Of a stretch of DNA of 64,000 nucleotides, positions 12,604 through 22,243 are shown in pieces. This stretch comes from an uncultured Rhodocyclaceae bacterium (lineage in GTDB: Bacteria; Pseudomonadota; Gammaproteobacteria; Burkholderiales; Rhodocyclaceae). The stretch covers positions 3,394,580 to 3,458,579 of the forward strand of contig CAJQTY010000001.1 of assembly GCA_907163075.1 (NCBI GenBank). Direction: 5' to 3'. The first letter of the stretch is position 1. The number at the start of each line of letters is the position of its first letter. The notes beneath the pieces were generated by a model, which was not told where the DNA came from, did not search any database, and saw nothing but the letters and a program-made list of their open reading frames with translations. Both the position numbers and the translations under genes were made by a program.

Positions 12604-13167
12604 ATGAGCCAGCGGTACCAACCCGATCCAGACGATCTCGCCGCCTTTCATGCAGCGGTCGACGGCGCCACGCCGCTGCGCAAGCCGGATCGCATCACCC
12701 TGGAGCCGCCCAAACCCAGCCCGCGCCCGCGCCAGAGCGAACTGGACGAGGCGGCGGCGATCGCCGAATCGCTGCATGGCACATTTGAAATCGACGACCT
12801 GCTGGCCATCGGCGACGTTGACTCCTTCCTGCGCCCCGGACTGCCGCGCAGCGTGTTGCGCGACCTGCGGCGGGGGCGCTGGTCGATCCAGAACCATACG
12901 GACCTGCACGGCCACAATCGCCACGAAGCGCATGAAGAAGTTGCGCGTTTTCTGGCTGAATCGCAGAGTGCCGGCAAACGCTGCATCCGCATCGTGCACG
13001 GGCGCGGACACGGCTCGCCGGGCCGCGAGGGCGTCCTGCGCCATCTCGTCAAGAGCTGGCTGGCGCGGCGCAAGGACGTCCTCGCCTTCTGCCACGCGCC
13101 GCCTTTCGACGGTGGCGACGGCGCACTGTGGGTCTTGCTCAAGGCCGGCCTGCACGCCAGGAAGTGA
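12604..13167 (+). CDS. Smr (MutS2 C-terminal-like) domain protein
   Basis: 187-residue protein with a C-terminal Smr domain, a fold with nuclease or nicking activity in MutS2 and YdaL homologues. The diagnostic elements are TDLHGHNRHEAHEEVARFL (the LDLHG motif) and IRIVHGRGHGSPGREGVLRHLV (the HGxG motif), with the usual AxxxxGGxGALWVLLK ending. The N-terminal 90 residues are a proline/acidic linker. An in-frame ATG at 12547 abuts the trxB stop, but the extra residues would be coded through a perfect 13-bp stem and look non-native, so 12604 is preferred. No strong ribosome-binding site is visible. The cellular role is not known from context. Confidence 0.87.
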   Translation: MSQRYQPDPDDLAAFHAAVDGATPLRKPDRITLEPPKPSPRPRQSELDEAAAIAESLHGTFEIDDLLAIGDVDSFLRPGLPRSVLRDLRRGRWSIQNHTDLHGHNRHEAHEEVARFLAESQSAGKRCIRIVHGRGHGSPGREGVLRHLVKSWLARRKDVLAFCHAPPFDGGDGALWVLLKAGLHARK

Positions 13168-13293
13168 AAAAGCGGCCGCCCGCCGCGGGACCCGTCGGCG
13201 CTCGAACACCGCATCCGGAGTATCGAACGCGATGGAACGATGGCTTCTTCGGTATACTTCGCCCTTGAATTTTTGCCGGCGAAAGAATCCTTG

Positions 13294-14904
13294 ATGAGCA
13301 CCAGCCCCTTTCCTCCCGAAATCCTGCGCGATGTCGCCAGGCGGCGCACTTTCGCGATCATCTCGCACCCGGACGCGGGCAAGACGACACTGACCGAAAA
13401 ACTGCTGCTCTTCGGCGGCGCCATCCAGCTGGCGGGGACCGTCAAGAGCCGCAAGAGCGCCCGCCACGCGACATCCGACTGGATGGAAGTGGAGAAGCAG
13501 CGCGGCATTTCGGTAACCAGCTCGGTGATGCAGTTCGAGTACCAGGAGCACACCGTCAACCTGCTCGACACACCGGGCCACGAAGATTTCTCGGAAGATA
13601 CCTACCGCGTGCTGACCGCCGTCGATGCGGCGGTAATGGTGATCGACGCCGCCAAGGGCGTCGAGGCGCAGACGATCAAGCTGATCAACGTCTGCCGCAT
13701 GCGCAACACGCCGATCATCACCTTCGTCAACAAGCTCGACCGCGAAGTGCGCGAGCCCTTCGAACTGCTCGAAGAAATCGAATCGGTGCTCAATATCGAA
13801 TGCGCGCCGATCACCTGGCCGATCGGCATGGGCAAGACCTTTCGCGGCGTCTATCACCTGCCCGGCGACAGCCTGCTGCGCTTTGCGCCGGGCGAGGAAC
13901 GACGCGTCGAGGCGGAAAAGCTCGACGGCATCAACAACCCGGTGCTCGATGAGCAGTTTCCGCTGGAAGTCGGCAAGCTGCGTGAAGACGTTGACCTGAT
14001 CAAGAGCGCGAGCAGCCCCTTCGACCTGGTCGATTTTCTCGCCGGCCTGCAGTCGCCGGTGTTTTTCGGTTCCGGGATCAACAACTTCGGCGTGCAGGAA
14101 ATCCTGCAGGCGCTGATCGACTGGGCGCCGCCACCGCAAGAGCGCGACGCCGGAATCCGCACCGTGCAGCCGGCCGAGCCGGCGTTCACCGGCTTCGTGT
14201 TCAAGATCCAGGCCAACATGGACCCCAAGCACCGCGACCGTATCGCCTTCTTCCGCGTCTGTTCCGGCCGCTACAGTGCAGGCATGAAGGTCAGGCACGT
14301 ACGCATGAACCGCGAGATGAAGCTGGCCAACGCGCTGACCTTCATGGCCAACGAGCGCGTGCTGATGGAGGACGCCGTCGCCGGCGACATCATCGGCATC
14401 CACAACCACGGCCAGTTGCACATCGGCGACACGCTGACCGAAGGCGAAACGCTGGCCTTCAAGGGCATTCCCTACTTCTCGCCCGAACTCTTCCGCGTCG
14501 CGCGCCTGCGCGATCCGCTGAAGAGCAAGCAACTGCAGAAAGGCCTGCAGGAACTCGGCGAGGAAGGCGCGATCCAGGTCTTCGAGAACCTGGCCAGCGG
14601 GGCCATGCTGCTCGGCGCGGTCGGCACACTGCAGTTCGAGGTCGTCGCCCAGCGCCTGCAGACCGAATACAAGGTCGACGCCATCTTCGAATCGGCCGAC
14701 ATCCACACCGCCCGCTGGCTGACCTTCCCCGACGACCTGACACGCCGCAACTTCGAGCGCGAACAGCAGCACCGCATGGCGAAGGACGTCGACGGCAACC
14801 TGGTCTATCTCGCCAGCACCCGCTACAACCTCGACGTGACCAGCGAGAAGTGGAGCAAGGTCGGCTTCCACGCCTCACGCGAGCATGGACAGCTGTTGGG
14901 CTGA
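13294..14904 (+). CDS. prfC: Peptide chain release factor 3
   Basis: Translational GTPase RF3, which recycles RF1/RF2 from the ribosome after peptide release. G-domain motifs are complete: [16 protein letters not shown] (G1), [12 protein letters not shown] (G2), [16 protein letters not shown] (G3) and FVNKLDRE (G4). Domains II and III follow ([20 protein letters not shown], then [20 protein letters not shown]). The ATG at 13294 gives the standard N-terminus and 536 residues; an upstream in-frame ATG at 13240 adds 18 non-conserved residues. Confidence 0.96.
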   Translation: MSTSPFPPEILRDVARRRTFAIISHPDAGKTTLTEKLLLFGGAIQLAGTVKSRKSARHATSDWMEVEKQRGISVTSSVMQFEYQEHTVNLLDTPGHEDFSEDTYRVLTAVDAAVMVIDAAKGVEAQTIKLINVCRMRNTPIITFVNKLDREVREPFELLEEIESVLNIECAPITWPIGMGKTFRGVYHLPGDSLLRFAPGEERRVEAEKLDGINNPVLDEQFPLEVGKLREDVDLIKSASSPFDLVDFLAGLQSPVFFGSGINNFGVQEILQALIDWAPPPQERDAGIRTVQPAEPAFTGFVFKIQANMDPKHRDRIAFFRVCSGRYSAGMKVRHVRMNREMKLANALTFMANERVLMEDAVAGDIIGIHNHGQLHIGDTLTEGETLAFKGIPYFSPELFRVARLRDPLKSKQLQKGLQELGEEGAIQVFENLASGAMLLGAVGTLQFEVVAQRLQTEYKVDAIFESADIHTARWLTFPDDLTRRNFEREQQHRMAKDVDGNLVYLASTRYNLDVTSEKWSKVGFHASREHGQLLG

Positions 14905-14964
14905 GGCGGCCAGGCACGTACCCTCTTCCCGAAAACCTCATCAAGGCGCTGCGCACCGGACTTT

Positions 14965-15765
14965 ATGACCAACATCTATTTTTTCGATATCGACAACACG
15001 CTGCTCGACCACCGATCCAACGAGATCCCGGAGTCGGCCATAGCCTCCATCGAGACGCTCAAGCACGCGGGCCACACGGTGGTCATCGCCACCGGCCGCA
15101 GCTACGGCCACGCCAAGCCGTACATCGACCAGATCGGGCCGAGTTATGCGATTACGCTAAACGGCGCCCAGATCCTGAAAGAGGATCAGGAAGTATTGGC
15201 CATCCCCCTGGCCCGGCAAGCGCTGATCGACCTGTTCAACTGGATGTACGCGCAAGGCTACCATTATGGCCTCAATGACGGCCTCAACGCCCACATCAGC
15301 GGGTCTGCGCCGGAGGTTCTAAGCGTGCTGCACTCCGTGGCAATGGCCGTTAAATCGGATGTCGGCGGCCTGCTGGAGCAGGATGTCTACCAGGGCTGGC
15401 TGTTTTTTGACGAAGCGCTGGACGCCACTCTGATGCCGGAAATCCTCGCGCGCTACCCGGATTTCGATCTCGTGCGCTGGCACCCGTCGGCGGTGGATGT
15501 TCTGCCCAAGGCCATCAACAAATGGACAGGCTGCCAGTGGGTGATGCAGCAGACCGGCTTCACGGCTGATCAGGCGATTGCCTTCGGCGACGGCCTGAAT
15601 GACATGGAGATGCTGCAGGGTGTCGGCCTGGGAATCGCGATGGATAACGGCCACCCCGAGTTGAAGGCGATCGCCAATCGCATCGCCCCGGCGCTGCATC
15701 TGGATGGCGTGGCGACGATGCTCAATGAACTGGCACAGATAAAAAGGCGTAAACACGTGCTTTGA
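14965..15765 (+). CDS. Cof-type HAD-superfamily phosphatase
   Basis: 266-residue haloacid-dehalogenase-like hydrolase of the Cof/YidA (IIB cap) type. Motif I is FFDIDNTLLD (nucleophile Asp8, acid Asp10), motif II ATGRS, motif III at Lys in VDVLPKAINKW, motif IV FGDGLNDMEML. Such enzymes dephosphorylate sugar phosphates, nucleotides or cofactors such as FMN and PLP; the substrate is not predictable here. It lies 60 bases downstream of prfC and about 100 bases before the GST remnant. Confidence 0.9.
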   Translation: MTNIYFFDIDNTLLDHRSNEIPESAIASIETLKHAGHTVVIATGRSYGHAKPYIDQIGPSYAITLNGAQILKEDQEVLAIPLARQALIDLFNWMYAQGYHYGLNDGLNAHISGSAPEVLSVLHSVAMAVKSDVGGLLEQDVYQGWLFFDEALDATLMPEILARYPDFDLVRWHPSAVDVLPKAINKWTGCQWVMQQTGFTADQAIAFGDGLNDMEMLQGVGLGIAMDNGHPELKAIANRIAPALHLDGVATMLNELAQIKRRKHVL

Positions 15766-15865
15766 TTCAGCGCTTTTACCCGAACGGAAAGGTCGGTGAT
15801 TCGGGCAAACGCGTTGCATCGACCGTGATGGCTAACCGGAACTCACTGATGCGGAAGGAGTCCCT

Positions 15866-16075
15866 GTGCAACTTATCGGAATGCTCGATTCGCCTTACGT
15901 CCGCCGCGTGGCGGTGACCTGGCAATTCACGCCGCAGATGCTGCCCGAGGTCGCCGCCGCCCGCTACCCGGCGCTGCGCGCGTTCTCCGCCCAGGCCGAG
16001 GCGCTGCCGGAATTCATCGCCGTGCCACATGACGCAGGGACCTACCGCGACAGCGGCCTGGCGGCGTCGCCATGA
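15866..16075 (+). pseudogene. Glutathione S-transferase remnant with in-frame internal deletion
   Basis: The 69-codon frame starts with a normal GST N-terminus (MQLIGMLDSPYVRRVAVT, GTG start with GGAAGGA upstream). It then jumps directly to a GST C-terminal tail (WQFTPQMLPEVAAARYPALRAFSAQAEALPEFIAVP). A typical member has about 200 residues, so roughly 130-140 internal codons, including most of the glutathione site and the helical core, have been removed without breaking the frame. The stop codon overlaps the start of the next gene (ATGA), as an intact operon partner would. The product is unlikely to be active as GST. Confidence 0.75.
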
Positions 16076-16677
16076 GTTGCACGGTCGGCATCTTCGTCTT
16101 CGACGACGTCGAGGTGCTCGATTTCGCCGGGCCCTACGAAGTGTTCACCACGGCTTCCCGTGTCTTCAAGCGCAGTGCGCCCTCGTCGCCGGAGCCGTTC
16201 ACCGTGATCACCGTCGGCAAAGCGTCGACCCCGGTTCGCGCCCGGGCCGGCCTACGCGTCTATCCGGATTACGGCTTTGCCAGCCACCCGGAAATCGACC
16301 TGCTGCTGATTCCCGGCGGGGTCGTCACGGCCGAACTCGAAACGCCGGACGTCATTAAATGGATCACCAGAAACGCCAAACGCGCGGCGCTCACCGCATC
16401 GATATGTACCGGCGCCTTCCTGCTGGCGAAAGCCGGCCTGCTCGACGGGAAATCGGCAACAACGCACTGGGAAGACATCGGCGACCTGCGCACGATGTTT
16501 CCATCGCTTCGGGTTCAGGAACGGCGCCGCTGGGTCGACGAAGGATCGGTCGTTACCTCGGCCGGAATATCCGCCGGCATCGACATGAGCCTGCACCTGG
16601 TCGAGCGCCTTGCCTCGCGAAAACTTGCCGAACGGACCGCACGCCAGATGGAATTCGACTGGACTCAAGACACCTGA
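16072..16677 (+). CDS. DJ-1/PfpI family protein (class I glutamine-amidotransferase-like)
   Basis: 201-residue flavodoxin-like fold protein of the DJ-1/PfpI superfamily, nearest to the isonitrile-hydratase/AraC-N-terminal branch. Characteristic segments are VGIFVFDDVEVLDFAGPYEVF, LLLIPGGVV and the nucleophile elbow ASICTGAFLLAKAGLLDGKSATTHWEDIGDL with its cysteine. The GISAGIDMSLHLVERL ending is typical of the branch. Possible activities in the family include isonitrile hydratase or glyoxalase III-like; none is shown by context. It begins in ATGA overlap with the GST remnant. Confidence 0.85.
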   Translation: MSCTVGIFVFDDVEVLDFAGPYEVFTTASRVFKRSAPSSPEPFTVITVGKASTPVRARAGLRVYPDYGFASHPEIDLLLIPGGVVTAELETPDVIKWITRNAKRAALTASICTGAFLLAKAGLLDGKSATTHWEDIGDLRTMFPSLRVQERRRWVDEGSVVTSAGISAGIDMSLHLVERLASRKLAERTARQMEFDWTQDT

Positions 16678-16699
16678 ACATCAGCGCGCTGGGAATCAA

Positions 16700-16972
16700 A
16701 TGACGATAGAACTCTCCAACGAGATCCGGCAAGCCCTGGTCGCCTCGATTCAACGCTATTTCCAGGAAAACATGGACGAGCCGATCGGAAACATCGGCGC
16801 CGGCGCGCTACTCGGCTTCGTTCTGGACGAGATCGGCCCGGTCGTTTATAACAAGGCGGTCGCCGACGTTCAGCAACGGCTTCAGGCGCGCGTCATGGAA
16901 ATCGACCTGGAGGTTTATGCGGATGAGTTTCAGTACTGGAACACGTCGGTTCGAAAAAAGAAACTGAAATAG
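16700..16972 (+). CDS. DUF2164 family protein
   Basis: 90-residue conserved hypothetical protein. The ATG at 16700 gives a compact acidic helical protein ([60 protein letters not shown]), matching the DUF2164 pattern. A longer in-frame start at 16610 would add 30 residues read through the end of the previous gene and is rejected. Function unknown. The gene follows the DJ-1/PfpI gene by 22 bases, so co-transcription is likely. Confidence 0.8.
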   Translation: MTIELSNEIRQALVASIQRYFQENMDEPIGNIGAGALLGFVLDEIGPVVYNKAVADVQQRLQARVMEIDLEVYADEFQYWNTSVRKKKLK

Positions 16973-17152
16973 GTTCGGCGAGGACGAGGCGCAGTGGATC
17001 GGAGCAAGCCGCCAGCGGCTCGACGCTCTTTCGGGCCATGGCCGCATCACTCCGTCCTGCCGATCTGCATGGTCCTTGGCGGCGGGAATACCTGCCACTT
17101 GACATGGTAAAACTAGTACTTTGCGATACGCTTACTAAACGTGGCGTACCGG

Positions 17153-17158
17153 TATAAT
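17153..17158 (+). promoter_or_regulatory. -10 element upstream of terC
   Basis: Exact TATAAT 51 bases before the terC start codon, with only a weak -35 candidate (TTACTA at 17132-17137, 15-base spacer). The implied leader is about 45 bases, too short for the manganese riboswitch that precedes some TerC/Alx genes. Confidence 0.4.
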
Positions 17159-17208
17159 CGCTCCTGTCGGTGGCCGTTTGGTCGCAGGTCTTTAATATAG
17201 GGATTCAA

Positions 17209-18021
17209 ATGGAATATCTCTCTCTGTTGAGCGATCCGGAGGTCTGGATTGCATTTCTTACGCTAACCGCGCTCGAGCTCGTCCTCGGTATTGACAACAT
17301 CATCTTCATTTCAATTCTCGTTGATCGCTTGCCCGCGCAAAGCCGGGAAAAGGCGCGGATGACCGGCCTGTTCTTCGCCATGTTCATGCGCATCGCCCTG
17401 TTGCTTCTTCTGTCGTGGATTGTCGGCGCCACCGACCCCCTGTTCAGCGTGCTGGGAAAATCGATTTCTCCGCGTGACCTCATCCTGATCGGCGGCGGCA
17501 TCTTCCTGCTCTGGAAAAGTACGCAGGAAATTCATCAATTGCTTGAAGGGGAAGAAGGGAAGGAGGCGAATGCCGTCGAGGCGACGTTCACCGCCATCAT
17601 TTTTCAGATTATGGTCATTGACCTCGTTTTCTCGCTTGATTCGATCATCACTGCCGTCGGCATGGTTGATAATGTCGCCGTGATGATTGCCGCGGTGATC
17701 GTTTCCGTCGGATTGATGATGCTTTTTGCAAGAAGCATCGGCAAATTTGTTTCCGATCATCCGTCAATCAAGATGCTGGCCCTGTCGTTTCTTCTTCTGG
17801 TCGGTATGGCGCTCATTGCCGACGGTTTGGGCCATCATGTGCCGAAGGGCTATATTTACGTCGCCATGGCGTTTTCGCTGGCGGTGGAAATGCTCAATCT
17901 GCGCATGCGAAAGAAACGCTCCAAACCCGTCCATCTGCGCGAGCCTTATATCCGTTTGCCCAGAAGACGCAGCAAGCCCGATCAACTTCGCGGTCAATCG
18001 GGCAACAATGCGCCGGACTGA
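17209..18021 (+). CDS. TerC/Alx family integral membrane protein
   Basis: 270-residue inner-membrane protein of the TerC family, linked in studied members to metal (manganese) handling and tellurite resistance. The ATG at 17209 gives the standard opening (MEYLSLLSDPEVWIAFLTL), followed by TALELVLGIDNIIFISIL with the conserved acidic/Asn residues in the membrane. The second half repeats this with IMVIDLVFSLDSIITAVGM, the known internal duplication. About seven hydrophobic segments are visible, with a basic C-terminal tail. An AGGG site precedes the start. Confidence 0.92.
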   Translation: MEYLSLLSDPEVWIAFLTLTALELVLGIDNIIFISILVDRLPAQSREKARMTGLFFAMFMRIALLLLLSWIVGATDPLFSVLGKSISPRDLILIGGGIFLLWKSTQEIHQLLEGEEGKEANAVEATFTAIIFQIMVIDLVFSLDSIITAVGMVDNVAVMIAAVIVSVGLMMLFARSIGKFVSDHPSIKMLALSFLLLVGMALIADGLGHHVPKGYIYVAMAFSLAVEMLNLRMRKKRSKPVHLREPYIRLPRRRSKPDQLRGQSGNNAPD

Positions 18022-18050
18022 TTTTTCTACATGACTGCATGACTGCATAA

Positions 18051-19370
18051 ATGGACGTAGTGCTTCTCTTGTTTCTGATATTGCTTAACGGCATTCTGGC
18101 AATGTCGGAGATCGCAGTGGTCTCCGCGCGCAAGTCGCGCCTGCAAAAACTGGCGGATGACGGGAGCCCCGGCGCCCAGTCGGCGCTGGAACTGAGCAAC
18201 GAGCCATCCGGATTCCTATCCACCATCCAGGTCGGCATTACGACCGTAGGCATTCTCAGCGGCGCCATCGGCGAAGGCGCACTGGCCGATCCGCTGACCC
18301 TGTGGTTGTCGCAGTTTTCGCTGATTGAGCCGTTTGCGCGAACTCTGGCGCTGACGCTGGTCGTCGTTTGCCTGACCTACTTCTCGGTGGTGGTCGGCGA
18401 ACTGGTTCCGAAGCGCCTGGGTTTGCTGGCACCGGAAGCCATCGCCGCGATGATCGCCGCACCGATGAACGTGCTGTCGCGGATCGCGCGACCGCTGGTC
18501 TGGCTGTTGTCCTCGTCCTCCAGCCTGTTGCTGCATGTGCTTGGCGCGCGCCGTCGGGAAGAGCCGCCGGTGACCAACGCCGAGATCAACGTGCTGATGG
18601 AGCAAGGAGCCGAGGCCGGCGTGTTCCACGAAAGCGAACAGGCCATCGTCTCCAACGTGCTGCGCCTTGACGAGCAGCGCATCGGTGCGATCATGACGCA
18701 CCGCAACGACATCTACGTCCTCGACCTGGACGAGCCGGAAGCCGAAATCCGCAGTCGCCTGGCCGAAAGTGCCTACACGCGCATCGTCGTCTGTCGCGAC
18801 GGGCTGGAACACATCGTCGGCATCCTGCGCACCGCCGACCTCCTCAAACTGGCGCTGGCGGGCGAAAAGCTGGATGTCGAACGCTTTTTGCGCCCTCCCC
18901 TGTATGTGCCGGAAGGCGTCACTACAACGCATCTGCTGGAGAGCTTCCGCAAGGCGCGGCAGCAATGTGCGCTGATCGTCGATGAATATGGCGAGTTGCA
19001 GGGGCTCGTGACTCTGACCGATGTGCTCACCGCGATCGTTGGCGAGCTACCTTCATCAGATACGGCGGAAGAACTGGATATCGTCGGGCGCACCGATGGT
19101 TCGTGGCTGGTCGATGGCAGCGTGGCAATCGAGCGCCTGAAGTCGGTTGTAGACATCGAGGACGGCCTGCCCGGCGAAGATGAAAACGCCTACAACACCC
19201 TGGGCGGCATGGTGATGTACGTACTCGGCCGGATTCCGGTGGTAACGGATCGATTCGAGGCGGCCGGGTTCAGTTTCGAGGTGGTCGACATGGACAAAAA
19301 CCGCGTTGACAAAGTGCTGCTGGCGAGGATCGCGTTGCCGGACGACGATGCCAGCGACGCTGCAGCGTAA
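18051..19370 (+). CDS. CNNM/CorC-HlyC family transporter with CBS pair
   Basis: 439-residue membrane protein of the CNNM (DUF21)-CBS-CorC_HlyC architecture, connected with magnesium/cobalt efflux. The N-terminal DUF21 domain (residues 1-190) has about four hydrophobic segments, with the MSEIAVVSARKSRLQKLADDG motif. Then come two CBS domains (MTHRNDIYVLDLDEPEAEIR; LLESFRKARQQCALIVDEYGELQGLVTLTDVLTAIVGELP) and the C-terminal CorC_HlyC FAD-like domain (LVDGSVAIERLKSVV, GFSFEVVDMDKNRVDKVL). Thirty bases separate it from terC; both act on divalent metals in the family, so a shared unit is plausible. Confidence 0.9.
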   Translation: MDVVLLLFLILLNGILAMSEIAVVSARKSRLQKLADDGSPGAQSALELSNEPSGFLSTIQVGITTVGILSGAIGEGALADPLTLWLSQFSLIEPFARTLALTLVVVCLTYFSVVVGELVPKRLGLLAPEAIAAMIAAPMNVLSRIARPLVWLLSSSSSLLLHVLGARRREEPPVTNAEINVLMEQGAEAGVFHESEQAIVSNVLRLDEQRIGAIMTHRNDIYVLDLDEPEAEIRSRLAESAYTRIVVCRDGLEHIVGILRTADLLKLALAGEKLDVERFLRPPLYVPEGVTTTHLLESFRKARQQCALIVDEYGELQGLVTLTDVLTAIVGELPSSDTAEELDIVGRTDGSWLVDGSVAIERLKSVVDIEDGLPGEDENAYNTLGGMVMYVLGRIPVVTDRFEAAGFSFEVVDMDKNRVDKVLLARIALPDDDASDAAA

Positions 19371-19395
19371 TGCGCGCGGCCCGGGAGCACAGTTG

Positions 19396-19830
19396 ATGGA
19401 AACACCCATTTCGGATATTTCCCACGTTATCCAGCTGGCGGTAGCGCCGGTATTCCTCCTGACCGCCATCGCCACCATGATCAACGCGATGAACACCCGC
19501 CTTGGACGTATCGTCGATCGTCGGCGTCTCATCGAGGATCGCCTCAGGGCCGCCAATGTCCCAATGTCGGCCGAAACGCTGGAGGAATTGCGCGCCCTGG
19601 CTCGCCGCAGCCATCTTTCCTACCTCGGCATCCTCTACGCGGTGCTCGCGGCGCTGCTGGTTTGCCTGGTGGTTGCCGGCGCCTTCATCGGCGCACTGAT
19701 CTCCGTTTCTCTGGCAAAAACCGTGGCTGTCCTCTTCATTCTTGCCATGTGCTCGATGATTGTCGCGCTCGGGATGTTTCTGCGTGAAGTCTATCTCGGG
19801 GTCAGTGCCGGGGTGCATTTGAGCCGCTAA
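19396..19830 (+). CDS. DUF2721 family membrane protein
   Basis: 144-residue protein with three hydrophobic segments. The ATG at 19396 (GGGAG upstream) starts METPISDISHVIQLAVAPVF, followed by LTAIATMINAMNTRLGRIVDR, a short cytoplasmic helix, and two adjacent membrane helices (LGILYAVLAALLVCLVVAGAF, then KTVAVLFILAMCSMIVALGMF). This is the DUF2721 pattern; no function is known. It follows the CNNM gene by 25 bases. Confidence 0.85.
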   Translation: METPISDISHVIQLAVAPVFLLTAIATMINAMNTRLGRIVDRRRLIEDRLRAANVPMSAETLEELRALARRSHLSYLGILYAVLAALLVCLVVAGAFIGALISVSLAKTVAVLFILAMCSMIVALGMFLREVYLGVSAGVHLSR

Positions 19831-19966
19831 CCGCCTGTCGGGCTTGATGGGTCGAAGCGAAAAAAGCGGGAGACGAGCGCAGTTTTTCACGGATTTGAAG
19901 CGAATACGAGCGCCTGAACCGCTCCCGTGCGTTTCTTGCCTTGGCCTTCGCCGCGCAGCCGAATGC

Positions 19967-20683
19967 TCAGCGCAATAGCAACAGCGGCAGGAGCGCCGCC
20001 GTCAGCATACCGTTGAGGCCCATGGCCAGCGCCGAGAAGGCGCCCATTTCCTCGCTTACGAGAAAGGCCCGTGCGGTGCCAATGCCGTGCGCGGCAACGC
20101 CAATGGCGAACCCTTGCGTGGCGTGGTCGCGGATACCAAGCACACGGAACAGTGCCGGGAATCCGATCGAGCCGACAATCCCGGTGACGATCACCAGCAC
20201 GGCGGTAAGCGAGGGAAGCCCGCCGATCTGTTCGGCGACGCCCATGGCGATTGGCGTGGTCACCGATTTCGGCGCCAGCGAATAGATGGTCGCCGGTGTT
20301 GCCCCCAGAGCTTTGGCAATAGCCATTGCCGACACGGCCGCCGTGAGCGAACCGGCAACCAGAGCGACGATAAGCGGCAGGGCCATGCGCCGCAGCCGTT
20401 TCCATTGAGCGAAAAGAGGTACGGCGAGCGCAACCGTCGCCGGCCCGAGCAGGAAATGGACGAACTGCGCGCCTTCGAAATAGCGCGGGTAAGGCATCCT
20501 GGTCGCCCACAGAACGAGTGTGACAACAAACATCGCGATGAGCACCGGGTTCGCCCAGGCACGCTGACCGCTGCGCCGGAACAGCCAGAAGGCCAGCTGG
20601 TAGGCGAGCAGCGTGATCGTCAGGCCAAGCAGCGGCGAGGTCGAAAGATAAACCCAGGTCGCGGTCATCGACAGAGCTGTCAT
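19967..20683 (-). CDS. lrgB: LrgB family membrane protein
   Basis: 238-residue integral membrane partner of LrgA in the CidAB/LrgAB holin/antiholin-like or carboxylate-transport system. The ATG at 20683 overlaps the lrgA stop (ATGA). Family marks: LLGPATVALAVPLFAQWKRLRR, the PKSVTTPIAMGVAEQIGG motif, FRVLGIRDHATQGFAIGVAAHGIGTARA, and a hydrophobic C-terminus. A longer in-frame start (20800) would lie within lrgA and is rejected. Confidence 0.92.
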   Translation of the reverse strand: MTALSMTATWVYLSTSPLLGLTITLLAYQLAFWLFRRSGQRAWANPVLIAMFVVTLVLWATRMPYPRYFEGAQFVHFLLGPATVALAVPLFAQWKRLRRMALPLIVALVAGSLTAAVSAMAIAKALGATPATIYSLAPKSVTTPIAMGVAEQIGGLPSLTAVLVIVTGIVGSIGFPALFRVLGIRDHATQGFAIGVAAHGIGTARAFLVSEEMGAFSALAMGLNGMLTAALLPLLLLR

Positions 20684-21045
20684 GCCTTGTCCTCCCCGGC
20701 GTCGGCGGCGGCCTTGCCGGTCATCGCCTTGAGCACCAGCCCGGTGACGGCCATACCGGCAAAGGTGCTGACCAGGAGGGCGACGGTGATCGGCAGCCAT
20801 TCATCGGCGACGCGCTGCAGATGCAGCATCACGCCAGCTCCCGCAGGCACAAAGAGCAGCGACAGATGTTGCAGCAGCGCGCCAGCACCGGTCTTCAGTT
20901 CGTCGCCAACCCGGCCCCGGATGAGCAGGGTCAGGAACAGCAGCGCCATGCCCAGCACCGGCCCAGGAATTGGCAAGCCGAGCGCCCGAACCAGAAGTTC
21001 GCCGACGAGTTGGTACAGAAGGAGGAGGCTCAGGGTGTTGATCAT
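20680..21045 (-). CDS. lrgA: CidA/LrgA family membrane protein
   Basis: 121-residue holin-like protein with four hydrophobic segments and the family signatures LLLLYQLVGELLVRALGLPIPGPVLGMALLFL and LSLLFVPAGAGVML. It is thought to work with LrgB in murein hydrolase control or in pyruvate/acetate transport. First gene of the lrgAB pair, divergent from map. Confidence 0.92.
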   Translation of the reverse strand: MINTLSLLLLYQLVGELLVRALGLPIPGPVLGMALLFLTLLIRGRVGDELKTGAGALLQHLSLLFVPAGAGVMLHLQRVADEWLPITVALLVSTFAGMAVTGLVLKAMTGKAAADAGEDKA

Positions 21046-21442
21046 GGGGCTGGGAGAATGGGTGTGGTTGGGTTTGGAACGATTCTACGGTAGTTTGAAA
21101 ACCGGATCACGGCTGGCACTGATATTCCGAGCGATTCTGCAAACCAATTCGTGCGCCACTGCTGTTCACGACTGGTTGTGACTGTCCCCGAAGACGGCTG
21201 TCGCGTGCGAAAGGGAAACGCCGCCCGCAACTGCCCGGCGTCAAAGTGCCTCAATGTGTTCGCCTCGCCTCCATGACGTTGATGTGTGCGAATACCGTGA
21301 CCTTACGCGTGGAGGCACTTTATGCCCGGGCCACAAAGCGATTCGGCATAAATTTTCGAACCTTTGAAGCGGTAAATTGCCTAAGCGTCCGCCTTGCTCT
21401 ATCCTCTGCCCCTTCACTCCATCCGCCCAGCCCCTCAAAAAA
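21046..21442. other. 397-base gap between divergent lrgA and map
   Basis: No convincing gene. A GC-rich patch near 21208-21241 holds AAAGGGAAA and CCCGCAACTG, which superficially recall cobalamin-riboswitch boxes, but spacing and the other boxes do not fit. The gap must contain the promoters for lrgA and map; no clear consensus pair stands out. Confidence 0.5.
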
Positions 21443-22243
21443 ATGAGCATTACACTAAAATCTCCTGACGAAATCAGAAAAATGCGGGTCGCTGGCCGTC
21501 TTGCGGCTGAAGTACTCGATTACATCACCCCTTTCGTCAAGCCCGGGGTAAGCACCGGCGAACTGGACAAACTGTGCCACGACTATATGGTCGATGTTCA
21601 GGGCTGTATTCCCGCTCCGCTAAATTACGCTCCCTCGGGCTATAAACCTTATCCGAAGTCGATCTGCACGTCGGTCAACCACCAGGTCTGCCACGGCGTC
21701 CCCGGCGACCGCCAGTTGAAGAACGGCGACATCGTCAACCTTGATATCACGACCATCAAGGAAGGCTATCACGGCGATACCAGCCGGATGTTCCAGGTCG
21801 GCGACGTGTCGATTCAGGCCAGACGTCTGTGTGAAATCACCTTCGAGTGCCTCTGGCTCGGCATTGCCCAAGTCAGGGCGGGTGCCCGCTTGGGTGACAT
21901 CGGAGAAGCGATCCAGGTCTATGCCGAAAAATCCGGCTATTCGGTTGTACGCGAATTCTGCGGCCACGGCATCGGCGCCAGATTCCACGAAGATCCTCAG
22001 GTCGTGCATTACGGCAAGGCCGGTACCGGGATAGAACTGAAGGCCAACATGATCTTCACCATCGAGCCAATGATCAACGCCGGCAAAGCCGCGATCCGCG
22101 AACTGGCCGATGGCTGGACGATTGTCACCAAGGACCACAGCCTGTCGGCACAATGGGAACACACCATCCTGGTGACTGAAACCGGATATGAAGTGCTTAC
22201 CCTTTCCGAAGGCTCGCGGCAGCGGCCGGACTGGATAAGATAG
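21443..22243 (+). CDS. map: Type I methionine aminopeptidase
   Basis: Removes the initiator methionine from nascent proteins; dinuclear metal enzyme. The ATG at 21443 gives [24 protein letters not shown], the usual N-terminus, and 266 residues. Metal ligands are in [23 protein letters not shown] (both Asp), [18 protein letters not shown] (His), [11 protein letters not shown] (Glu) and [12 protein letters not shown] (Glu). Its stop codon shares a base with the glnD start, as in many proteobacteria. Confidence 0.97.
   Translation: MSITLKSPDEIRKMRVAGRLAAEVLDYITPFVKPGVSTGELDKLCHDYMVDVQGCIPAPLNYAPSGYKPYPKSICTSVNHQVCHGVPGDRQLKNGDIVNLDITTIKEGYHGDTSRMFQVGDVSIQARRLCEITFECLWLGIAQVRAGARLGDIGEAIQVYAEKSGYSVVREFCGHGIGARFHEDPQVVHYGKAGTGIELKANMIFTIEPMINAGKAAIRELADGWTIVTKDHSLSAQWEHTILVTETGYEVLTLSEGSRQRPDWIR

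Noticed and set aside
17050-17208. Manganese (yybP-ykoY type) riboswitch before the TerC gene
   Set aside because: The -10 element at 17153 leaves a leader of about 45 bases, too short for that RNA, and no matching core motif was seen.
21195-21245. Possible cobalamin riboswitch upstream of map
   Set aside because: AAAGGGAAA and CCCGCAACTG occur, but only a few bases apart and without the other conserved boxes in order. The downstream gene is map, not a B12 gene.
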